Origin: a filamentous cyanobacterium CCP3
Lineage (GTDB): Bacteria; Cyanobacteriota; Cyanobacteriia; Phormidesmidales; Phormidesmidaceae
DNA length: 42,037 bases
Direction: 5' to 3'
Assembly (NCBI GenBank): GCA_003022385.1
Contig: PYGV01000015.1
Coordinates: forward strand, 1 to 42,037
The notes below the pieces were generated by a model that worked only from the letters and a program-made list of their open reading frames with translations, searched no databases and had not been told where the DNA came from. Shown piece after piece: positions 26,090 to 33,763 of this stretch. Positions within the stretch are counted from its first letter, which is position 1. Each line of letters begins with the position of its first letter. Both the position numbers and the translations under genes were made by a program.

Positions 26090-26188
26090 AGGGCCTCCAG
26101 GTCAGTACTCGCTTAGCTTAAAAAACCTTGCTGACCGGGCGCTATTTAATTCTTAGGGCGCTGTCAAATTCTTGCGGTGAACTAATGA

Positions 26189-26746
26189 TCAATCCAGCAA
26201 ACAGCGTACGGATACCTCAAGGTCAGGAAACGAGAGGGGTGTCACCGTTCCTGTGGTCAAAATGATCTCCGGTTGATACCTGCCATCGCGTAAATCCCGC
26301 ATCACTATCAACTCCATTTTTTGAAGATTGACAATCCAATACTCAGGGATACCAGCAGCGGCATAGGCCCTGGCTTTGGGGTCAGCATCTTTTTTGAGGC
26401 TGGTGTTCGAGAATTCAATCAACCAAAAGATGTTTTCAGGGTAGGGGTGATGCCTGAGATACTCCCGCCCCAACGGATGTACCACCGCGATATCAGGCTC
26501 TAGCTCTGACTGAGTAGCCGGGATCGTAATCGGTTTGCCTTGCAGTACCTCCGCCCGATCGCCCAGCAATTGCTCTAGATATTTCGCACTAGTGCGGCTG
26601 TAGTAGGCGTGGGGTTCTCCTTCTGGGGGCATTTCAATGATTTCTCCGTTCAAAAGCTCCACCCGGCGATCGCTGAGAATGCCCGCCGCAATCATCTGGT
26701 GGTAGTCCTCAAGAGTCCATTTTGCGATCGCAACGTGAGGAGTCAT
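26189..26746 (-). CDS. Uma2 family (DUF820) nuclease-like protein
   Basis: A 185-residue PD-(D/E)XK-fold protein, much multiplied in cyanobacteria. It opens WTLEDYHQMIAAGILSDRRVELLNGEIIEM (positions about 10-39), then has SELEPDIAVVHP with the acidic active-site residue, and IFWLIEFSNTSLKKDADPKARAYAAAGIPEYWIVN (about 106-140; Glu-Phe-Ser ... Lys is the E-x-K part). All family residues seem intact. The role of these proteins is not known; a nuclease activity is inferred from the fold. It lies divergent from the AraC gene, 131 bases away. A decayed relative lies at 1347-1610. Confidence 0.87.
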   Translation of the reverse strand: MTPHVAIAKWTLEDYHQMIAAGILSDRRVELLNGEIIEMPPEGEPHAYYSRTSAKYLEQLLGDRAEVLQGKPITIPATQSELEPDIAVVHPLGREYLRHHPYPENIFWLIEFSNTSLKKDADPKARAYAAAGIPEYWIVNLQKMELIVMRDLRDGRYQPEIILTTGTVTPLSFPDLEVSVRCLLD

Positions 26747-26877
26747 CGCTGTTTTCTACTGCTGTGAAGGTGAGACTTGGCTTGTGGTTCTATTCTGCCA
26801 GCCATTCTGCCGGGTAGACTTAGAGTAGCTGGGCAGACGGGGCTGGGTTAACCGTCTTCACAACGGAGAATTGAGCC

Positions 26878-27792
26878 ATGGATGCAGCCAAAAACAGGCA
26901 TGTTAAGGAGCTTCAAAACAGCCTAGGCGTTGAAAACGCTGAGTTTACCTGCCTACCCACGCGCTCAAGCCAGGAGCTGGGCTGGGAGCACATTCAGGTG
27001 GAGCAGTTTCAGCATCCGCCGGGGGAGTGCCGCATCGCTTCAGATACCGAACACACGATTTGTGTGTCGCTGGCGGCGCGTCCGGTGCGGTTCTTGCAGA
27101 TCAAAGACGGCAAAACCCACAGTACTCTCTACGGCAAAGGCGATATATCAATTACGCCGGCCCAGACGCCGTTTTTTGCTCGCTGGCAGGACGAAGACCA
27201 CTACGTTGAGCTGCGGCTCAGCTCAGCTTTTACGGCCACCATCGCGCAAGAATCGTTGGGGCTAAACCCCGCTCACATCGAGCTGATCTCAGAGTTTCGG
27301 CGGCGGGACGGGCGGCTGGAGGCGATCGCCCTGATGCTGCTTGACGAACTCAACCAGGCCAACCCCGGCGGCCAGCTCTATGTCGAGTCGCTGACCAACC
27401 TGCTGACGGTACATCTGCTGCGGCAGTATGCGATGGCTAGACCAACCTTGCCCGTCCAGGCCAGCGGATTGCCCCAGCGGCAGCTCCTGCCCGTGCTGGA
27501 CTACATCCATGAGGCTCTAGACACCGACCTTAAGCTGGCCGATTTAGCGGCACTGGCGGGCCTCAGCCCCTTCCATTTCAGCCACCAGTTCAAGCAGGCG
27601 ATGGGGGTTGCCCCCTACCAGTACGTGCTGCTGCAACGGGTCGAGCGAGCCAAGCAGTTGTTGAAACAAACCGACCACTCTATTGTAGAAATCGCCCTGC
27701 TGTGCGGGTTTAACAGCCATAGCCACCTGAGCAAGCAGTTTCGCCAGGCCACCAGCACCACCCCCAGCGCCTACCGGGCCTCTGTATCGTGA
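26878..27792 (+). CDS. AraC family transcriptional regulator
   Basis: A 304-residue regulator with an N-terminal cupin-like sensing domain (about 40-140) and a C-terminal pair of helix-turn-helix motifs (about 205-302): LADLAALAGLSPFHFSHQFKQ and the second helix pair IVEIALLCGFNSHSHLSKQFRQ (split at residue about 277), ending TPSAYR. This is the usual AraC activator layout. It is divergent from uma2 and azoR, so it may control the reductase set; a ligand is not evident. GGAG precedes the ATG. Confidence 0.9.
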   Translation: MDAAKNRHVKELQNSLGVENAEFTCLPTRSSQELGWEHIQVEQFQHPPGECRIASDTEHTICVSLAARPVRFLQIKDGKTHSTLYGKGDISITPAQTPFFARWQDEDHYVELRLSSAFTATIAQESLGLNPAHIELISEFRRRDGRLEAIALMLLDELNQANPGGQLYVESLTNLLTVHLLRQYAMARPTLPVQASGLPQRQLLPVLDYIHEALDTDLKLADLAALAGLSPFHFSHQFKQAMGVAPYQYVLLQRVERAKQLLKQTDHSIVEIALLCGFNSHSHLSKQFRQATSTTPSAYRASVS

Positions 27793-27816
27793 CCCACCGC
27801 CCCACTAACTGACTCC

Positions 27817-28116
27817 GTGACTGACCCCCTGACCCAATTTGTGCTCTACAGCAAGCCCGGCTGCCACCTGTGCGCAGGGCTAGCAGAAAAACTCGCCGCG
27901 GCCCGCCACCTGCCCTTTGAGCTAGAAGTGCGCGACATCACCACCCGCGACGACTGGTTTCAGCGCTACCAGTACGAAATTCCGGTGCTGTGCTGCGTGC
28001 AGTCTACCGCCGCTGGAACCCAGGAAATTCGACTGCCGCGCCTGTCGCCGAGGGCACCCCAGGCCAAGGTGGAGCAATTGATACAGACTTATTTGGGGCA
28101 GAGTAAGGCAGAATAG
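27817..28116 (+). CDS. glutaredoxin family protein
   Basis: A 99-residue thioredoxin-fold protein of the DUF836 glutaredoxin-like family. The redox motif CHLC (Cys16, Cys19) follows the first strand VLYSKPG, and the cis-Pro strand YEIPVLCCV (about 52-60) is present. The C-terminal half is a helix with KVEQLIQTYL. It is expected to act as a thiol reductant or in [Fe-S] handling in the cytoplasm. Starts at GTG 27817, 24 bases after the AraC stop, and precedes murE by 31 bases, so it may be co-transcribed with it. Confidence 0.83.
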   Translation: MTDPLTQFVLYSKPGCHLCAGLAEKLAAARHLPFELEVRDITTRDDWFQRYQYEIPVLCCVQSTAAGTQEIRLPRLSPRAPQAKVEQLIQTYLGQSKAE

Positions 28117-28147
28117 GGCAACTTCAGTGATGTGAGGAGTTGCTGAC

Positions 28148-29671
28148 ATGAAGCTGCGCCAACTGCTTGAGGGCCTGCCTGCGGGGCTAATCGAGGCCGG
28201 GTTTACCCCGCCTGAGGACATGGGCGATCGCGACATCAAGGGCCTCTGCACCAATTCCCACGCCTGCCAGTCGGGGGATATATTTATTGGTATGCCCGGC
28301 ACGCGGGTCGACGGCGGCGAATTTTGGCCCAGCGCAATGGAGTCGGGGGCAGCGGCGGCGCTGGTGTCAGCCCAGGCTTTACAGGCTCGCCCCGCCGAGG
28401 GTGGAGCTTGCGTAGTGCCCATGACCGATATGTCGGTGGCCTGTGCCGAGGTGGCGGCGCGATTCTATAACTACCCTGCCCGGCAGATGGGGCTGGTAGG
28501 GGTGACGGGCACCAACGGCAAAACCACCACCACTCACCTGGTCGAACATCTGCTGAATGCCGCTGAGCAGCCCACGGCGCTGCTGGGAACGCTCTACACC
28601 CGCTGGCCGAGGCACCAGCAAACCGCCCTCTACACTACCCCCTTCGCCGTGGAACTCCAGGCCGAGTTGGCTAAGGCGCGGGATGCGGGCTGTCGCTACG
28701 CCGTGCTGGAGGTCAGCTCCCACGCCCTGGCCCAAAAGCGGGTGTGGGGCTGCCCCTTTGAGGTGGCGGTATTTACCAACCTGACCCAGGACCACCTCGA
28801 CTACCACCGCGATATGGAAGACTACTTCCAGGCCAAGGCGCTGCTGTTTAGCGAGGGTTACCTGGCGGGGCGAGCGGTGGTGAATATCGATACGCCCTAC
28901 GGCGATCGCCTCGTCGCCCAGCTCCCTGGCGATCGCGTCTGGACCTACAGCACCCAGAACCCCAATGCTGAGCTGTACACAGGCGACCTGACCTACCAGG
29001 CCAACGGCGTCACCGGCACCCTCAAGACCCCCGTGGGCACTGTGCCCTTTAGCTCGCCGCTGGTGGGGCAGTTCAACCTGGAGAATTTGCTGGCGGCGGT
29101 GGGAGCGGCGCTACACCTGGGCGTTGCTCTAGACACCGTGGCGGCGGCTCTGCCGAGCTTTGGCGGCGTGCCGGGACGCATGGAGCAGGTGAGGGTGGCA
29201 GATAGCCAAGACATCAGCGTGATTGTTGACTACGCCCACACGCCCGACAGCTTGAAAAGCTCTCTGACCGCCGCGCGACCCTTTGTGCCAGGACGGCTGA
29301 TCTGCGTCTTTGGCTGCGGCGGCGATCGCGATCGCACCAAGCGCCCGCAGATGGGCCGCATTGCCTACGAGCTGGCCGATGCCGTGGTCGTCACCTCCGA
29401 CAACCCCCGTACCGAGGATCCGGAGCAGATTCTGCAAGACATCGTGGCGGGCATTCCGGCGGAGCTGGGGAGCGATCAGGTGGTGGGCGATCGCGCTACC
29501 GCCATCCAGGCTGCGATCGCAATGGCTCAGCCCGGCGATGGCATTTTGATTGCGGGCAAAGGCCACGAAGACTATCAAATTCTGGGCACCGAAAAAATTC
29601 ACTTTGACGACCGCGAACAGGCTCGTCATTTTCTTGAAGAACGGTTTCCTGAAAAACGGTATCTGAGCTAA
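28148..29671 (+). CDS. murE: UDP-MurNAc-L-Ala-D-Glu:meso-diaminopimelate ligase
   Basis: Adds meso-diaminopimelate to the peptidoglycan stem peptide, using ATP. The 507-residue protein has the usual three domains: an N-terminal UDP-binding domain, the ATPase with GTNGKTTT (121-128), and a C-terminal domain. Lys230 in YFQAKALLF is the site that is carbamylated to bind magnesium. The motif DNPR (418-421) marks the diaminopimelate, not lysine, specificity. A strong GAGGAG site precedes the ATG. Confidence 0.95.
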   Translation: MKLRQLLEGLPAGLIEAGFTPPEDMGDRDIKGLCTNSHACQSGDIFIGMPGTRVDGGEFWPSAMESGAAAALVSAQALQARPAEGGACVVPMTDMSVACAEVAARFYNYPARQMGLVGVTGTNGKTTTTHLVEHLLNAAEQPTALLGTLYTRWPRHQQTALYTTPFAVELQAELAKARDAGCRYAVLEVSSHALAQKRVWGCPFEVAVFTNLTQDHLDYHRDMEDYFQAKALLFSEGYLAGRAVVNIDTPYGDRLVAQLPGDRVWTYSTQNPNAELYTGDLTYQANGVTGTLKTPVGTVPFSSPLVGQFNLENLLAAVGAALHLGVALDTVAAALPSFGGVPGRMEQVRVADSQDISVIVDYAHTPDSLKSSLTAARPFVPGRLICVFGCGGDRDRTKRPQMGRIAYELADAVVVTSDNPRTEDPEQILQDIVAGIPAELGSDQVVGDRATAIQAAIAMAQPGDGILIAGKGHEDYQILGTEKIHFDDREQARHFLEERFPEKRYLS

Positions 29672-29814
29672 CCTTTCTGCCCTAAATGGCGGCGTTATGT
29701 GAATACACGCAACATTCTCGCCGTCATTTTGGGTGGTTAAAGATACCCTAATAGGTGCCAGTGCTGATCCATACTGTGCTCAGTTCTGGTTCGGCCCCGG
29801 CCTGTTGGAGCACC

Positions 29815-31320
29815 ATGCAGTCTTACCAAGAGCAAGAGGTATCGCTACACCGGCTGCTTCAGCTGAGTGCAGCAACCCCAGACTACGTACAGGTTAAACC
29901 ACGAGGGTTTAGAGCGATTCTGCAATCGACCGTAGAATTTCTCGAAGCCCACGACATTCAGGCGCATCTGCTGGTCAAACTCCCCGTAGGTGAGGCCTGG
30001 AATGAGGACGTGTCGCGCTACAGCCAGGGGCTGGCCTTGCCCCATCAGGTGTTTCGGTTTGTGCGGCTCGGCTCATCCCCGCCGCCGTCTGGCTCTAACG
30101 GCGTAGTTTTGCCCCTCAGTGCAGACCATACCTGGCGGGGCGACTACTTTGTGGTGGTGCAGTCTGAGGCCTTTGCCGCGATGGTGGTGGCCCACCGCCT
30201 GCAGCCGCTGTCGGCTACGGCGCTGGGTGAGAGCCAGCGCCCGACTCTCGAGGCTCAACCATCCCCTGAGGCTGCCGATGAGGACGATGGCTCTTCCCCA
30301 CTCGAAGAGGGCAGTGCGGCTCGCTCATCGTACCTGTCGGTGTGCTGCTCGGTGAACCCCGATCTGGTCGCCACCGTGGTCAGCGCCATTTGTCATCAGG
30401 TGAACCAGAGCGCTGCTGTCGATGCCGACACCGACCTGGCTGCGATGACGCAGCAGTGGTCTCAAATTAGGGCCGCTCAAACCATCACCCCGGCTTACTT
30501 AACTCTGGTCGATCGCTGGCTCAACTGGCAGCTCACCCGCCAGGAGCACCTGCGCCAGTCGGCCTCAACCTATCGCCGTCAGGCCCTGGGTATGTCGAAC
30601 TTGTCTACCCAAAACGAGGTGCTGCTCAACACTCTGCGCCTCAAGGATGACTTTCTCAACACCGTGGGCCAGGAGCTGCGCACTCCCCTGACCACTATCA
30701 AAACGGCGCTCACCCTGCTCGACTCGCCCCACCTCAAGCCCCTCCAACGGCAGCGCTACAAGGAGATGATCAGCCACGAGTGCGATCGCCAGAGTGCGCT
30801 GCTCAGCGGCGTTCTCAACCTGATGCAATTGGAAACCAGCGTGGGGCAAACCCAGCTCGACCCGCTGAACCTATCGGAGGTCGTGCCCCCGGTGGTGAGT
30901 ACCTATCAACCCCTGGCGGCTGAGAAAGGCATCATGCTGGCCTACACCATTCCCCAGCATGTGCCTGCGGTCAGCTGCCCCGGCAGCTGGCTGCGGCAAA
31001 TTATGATTCACTTGCTCAACAACAGTCTCAAATACACGCTCAGCGGTGGTCGGGTGTGGGTGACGGCCCGCAGCACCTCAAACTACGCCGAAATCGAGGT
31101 GCGCGACACGGGTATTGGCATTTCGGCGAGCGATCTGCCTCACATTTTTGATCACTTTTATCGGGGCCGCAACCTGCCGCCCGACGAAACCGAGGGGGCT
31201 GGGCTGGGGCTGACAATCGTGCAGCAGCTGCTGCTCTACTGTGGGGGGACTGTGGTAGCCCGCAGCCAGCCCGCAGAAGGCACTACGATCGCGGTGCGGC
31301 TGCCCCTTCACCACGGGTAG
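29815..31320 (+). CDS. DICT-type sensor histidine kinase lacking the phospho-acceptor His
   Basis: A soluble protein of 501 residues. The N-terminal 130 residues look like a DICT sensory domain, followed by an acidic linker. The HisKA helix reads FLNTVGQELRTPLTTIK: the usual His is Gln286 (codon CAG), all neighbours being normal. The ATPase domain is complete: N box HLLNNSLKYT (399-408), DTGIGI (431-436), F box FDHFYRG and GAGLGL (461-466). So it could bind ATP but cannot autophosphorylate at the standard residue. ATG 29815 has a GGAG site; GTG 29755, 20 codons upstream, is also in frame. It follows murE and precedes rarD on the same strand. Confidence 0.83.
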   Translation: MQSYQEQEVSLHRLLQLSAATPDYVQVKPRGFRAILQSTVEFLEAHDIQAHLLVKLPVGEAWNEDVSRYSQGLALPHQVFRFVRLGSSPPPSGSNGVVLPLSADHTWRGDYFVVVQSEAFAAMVVAHRLQPLSATALGESQRPTLEAQPSPEAADEDDGSSPLEEGSAARSSYLSVCCSVNPDLVATVVSAICHQVNQSAAVDADTDLAAMTQQWSQIRAAQTITPAYLTLVDRWLNWQLTRQEHLRQSASTYRRQALGMSNLSTQNEVLLNTLRLKDDFLNTVGQELRTPLTTIKTALTLLDSPHLKPLQRQRYKEMISHECDRQSALLSGVLNLMQLETSVGQTQLDPLNLSEVVPPVVSTYQPLAAEKGIMLAYTIPQHVPAVSCPGSWLRQIMIHLLNNSLKYTLSGGRVWVTARSTSNYAEIEVRDTGIGISASDLPHIFDHFYRGRNLPPDETEGAGLGLTIVQQLLLYCGGTVVARSQPAEGTTIAVRLPLHHG

Positions 31321-31362
31321 CGGCGATCGCTAGGATAGTAGACTTAACCAATAACATTTGCT

Positions 31363-32295
31363 TTGACATTACCCAAATCTGCTGCCCCAGAAGGCTCCTC
31401 CGAGGCCCATCTTGGCCCAGTCTACGCACTGCTGGCCTACAGTACCTGGGGGCTGCTGCCCGTCTACTGGAAGTTTTTTGGGGCTACTCCAGCGGTGGAG
31501 GTGCTGAGCCACCGCATGATCTGGTCGGCGGTGTTTTTAGCTGGCATCTTAGTGGCGCAGCGGCGGCTGAGCGATCTGGTGGCGCTGCTGCGATCGCCCC
31601 GCTCGGTGCTCGTGCTGCTGCTGACAGCCAGTTTGCTGAGTTTTAACTGGGGGCTGTATATCTACGGGGTCAACAGCGATCGCGTGGTTGAGGCTAGCCT
31701 GGGCTACTACATCAACCCGCTGGTCACCGTGCTGCTGGGCTTTGTATTTCTCAAAGAGCGCCTGCACCGGGGGCAGCAGGTGGCCGTAGCTCTGGCGGTG
31801 GTGGGGGTGGGCTACTTCATCTGGCAGCTGGGTACTGTACCGTGGATTGCGCTGGCGCTGGCGGTTTCCTTTGCGTTTTACGGCCTGCTGCGCAAGGTAG
31901 TAGCGGTGGCGCCCCTGGTGGGTTTGGCGGTCGAAACGCTGCTGATAACGCCGATTACACTGCTGTTTGTAGGCTGGTTAGGGGTTACAGGGCAGGGCCA
32001 CTTTGGCCAGAGCTGGCTGCTGACGCTGCTATTCATTGGGGCTGGGGTGACCACCTCAATGCCCCTGCTCTGGTTTAACAACGCGGCAAAGCGGCTCAAG
32101 CTAGCTACCCTGGGGTTTTTTCAGTACCTGGCTCCCTCGCTGTCACTGCTGCTAGGGGTGTTTGTGTACGGCGAACCGTTTACCCCGGTGCATGTCGTTA
32201 CCTTTGGCTGCATTTGGGCGGCGCTGCTGCTGTATTCGGTGACGGCACTGCGAACTAGAGGAGCGCGTCATTCACCGACAAAAAGCGGCTGTTGA
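31363..32295 (+). CDS. rarD: EamA family transporter RarD
   Basis: A 310-residue membrane protein of the drug/metabolite transporter superfamily with ten predicted helices in two EamA repeats. The RarD signature is clear: AYSTWGLLPVYWKFF near the start (about 25-39), HRMIWSAVF, FNWGLYIYGVNSDRVVEASLGYYINPLV (split about 85-112), and later LWFNNAAKRLKLATLGFFQYLAPS (split about 232-255). The substrate of RarD is not established. The start must be TTG 31363: no ATG or GTG in frame precedes the conserved block. It lies 42 bases after the kinase gene and may be co-transcribed. Confidence 0.88.
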   Translation: MTLPKSAAPEGSSEAHLGPVYALLAYSTWGLLPVYWKFFGATPAVEVLSHRMIWSAVFLAGILVAQRRLSDLVALLRSPRSVLVLLLTASLLSFNWGLYIYGVNSDRVVEASLGYYINPLVTVLLGFVFLKERLHRGQQVAVALAVVGVGYFIWQLGTVPWIALALAVSFAFYGLLRKVVAVAPLVGLAVETLLITPITLLFVGWLGVTGQGHFGQSWLLTLLFIGAGVTTSMPLLWFNNAAKRLKLATLGFFQYLAPSLSLLLGVFVYGEPFTPVHVVTFGCIWAALLLYSVTALRTRGARHSPTKSGC

Positions 32296-32460
32296 GGCGG
32301 CACATTCAGTCAGAGTGGGCTTGTGACCAGGGGAGATGTCCCTGGTAGTGCCGTAAACGGCAGTCCCAAACGCAGAGTGAATAGTGCCAGCGTCAACAGC
32401 CGTAGGGGTGGGGAACTAGAGCTTAATCAAACTCAGCTCCCCGGGGCGCGATCGCGCAAC

Positions 32461-33018
32461 CTAGGCGGGGTAAACCTGCAGCAGTTGCTTAGCGATGTAG
32501 CCGTAGCCCAGAATGGGCGTGGTGCACTTGTTCTCAACGGGGCCAATGGCGACTACGCCTGCGATGGCGTATAGACCGGGCAACAGTTGAGCATCATCGG
32601 GCGTCGACTTGAAGGTCAGCGTATAGCTGAAGTCATCCTTCACGGTAATGTCGGTAACAGCCCAGTCTTTCTCGGGAGCCCGACCGCCTAAACCTTCGAA
32701 GGCGAAGTCAACGGTCATACGGGTACCCAGACACATCAGTAGAGCAGTCAGGGGTGACTCATTAAACGTGATGTCAACGCTGACGCAGAACTCTTCATTG
32801 GAGGCGACAATATAAGGTGATTGAGAAGGAGCAACAATCTTGTCCTCGGGTAGACCAGCCTTGCCAAAGACTCGCAGATTAGACAGCTCAAAATACACCG
32901 GCCCAAGAATATTCTTGGAGTAAGTTTCGGTGTCAGATAGCTGCTTCGGAGACTGGGGGCTAGAGACTTTAGTCTGAACAAGATCTGTCACGTTCTCGAC
33001 GATTCCTGTGCGTTCCAT
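32461..33018 (-). CDS. hypothetical protein, beta-rich
   Basis: A 185-residue soluble protein with no signal peptide or membrane helix. The sequence is rich in alternating polar/hydrophobic strands (for example EEFCVSVDITFNES, TRMTVDFAFEG, DFSYTLTFKS), which suggests a beta-sandwich, with two separated Cys residues (78 and 95) in the middle and one later. I do not recognise a family. It has a good AGGAG site nine bases from the ATG, so it is probably translated. It is convergent with rarD and divergent from the gene at 33293. Confidence 0.65.
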   Translation of the reverse strand: MERTGIVENVTDLVQTKVSSPQSPKQLSDTETYSKNILGPVYFELSNLRVFGKAGLPEDKIVAPSQSPYIVASNEEFCVSVDITFNESPLTALLMCLGTRMTVDFAFEGLGGRAPEKDWAVTDITVKDDFSYTLTFKSTPDDAQLLPGLYAIAGVVAIGPVENKCTTPILGYGYIAKQLLQVYPA

Positions 33019-33292
33019 AGCATTTTTCTCCTGATAGAGTTGTTTTTTAGGGTAATTGATAAGGACGAAAATATTTTTCTAAGCACTTGAATTGCGCTTC
33101 CCTTATCAACTAAAACCATCATGTCAGTCACCCCCAGTAGTTGCCATGACCCCCATGGGTAATTCTATTAAATTGCCGCGGCGCTAAAAAAGCTGGAAAT
33201 TCATATCCCAAAATAAAATAAACTGGTAGACAGTCTTTAGCGTTGATACAATGCAGATCAAGGCGATTTATGCAGTTTTGAAGCAGGTTCCT

Positions 33293-33694
33293 ATGAGTCA
33301 CCAGGTATATCCCACTCGTTCTTTCATTCGCTTTATGGCCAAGAGTCAGCTTACGGCTGATCTGGCGGGTCACGCTGTGCCTGCCTACGTCAGTCGTAGC
33401 GGATCTACCGCTCAAACAATGGATTTCCAGCCAGCGGAGGATGGCAGCGGCGCCTACTGCGATATATTTCAGGCCTCTGGCGATTGTTTAGACGAGGCTC
33501 TGCTGCAGCGCATCACCACGGCTACACTTGACCCCGAGCAATCTCCCAAACTGTTTTGCCCCTACCCCTCAGAGACAGAGGCAGCCAAAGTCGAAGCTGC
33601 TGCCGCTGAGGCTATTGTTACGGCCTATAAGCAGGCATGCCTAGAGCAACGTCAACGGCTAGTAGACCAATTCAACCATCTGCTCGATCGCTAG
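33293..33694 (+). CDS. hypothetical protein
   Basis: A 133-residue soluble protein beginning MSHQVYPTRSFIRFMAKSQ. The middle reads like a small alpha/beta domain (TMDFQPAEDGSGAYCDIF), and the end is a Glu/Ala/Gln-rich helix (about 95-130) that could form a coiled coil. I do not recognise a family. ATG 33293 has an AGG site six bases upstream and is preferred; an ATG at 33251 is in frame. It is divergent from the gene at 32461. Confidence 0.55.
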   Translation: MSHQVYPTRSFIRFMAKSQLTADLAGHAVPAYVSRSGSTAQTMDFQPAEDGSGAYCDIFQASGDCLDEALLQRITTATLDPEQSPKLFCPYPSETEAAKVEAAAAEAIVTAYKQACLEQRQRLVDQFNHLLDR

Positions 33695-33763
33695 CCCCAG
33701 CGATACGGGCCGAGGCTCAAGCGCATAGCCTCACCCAATCAACTGTTACTAGCGTAAAGGCTT

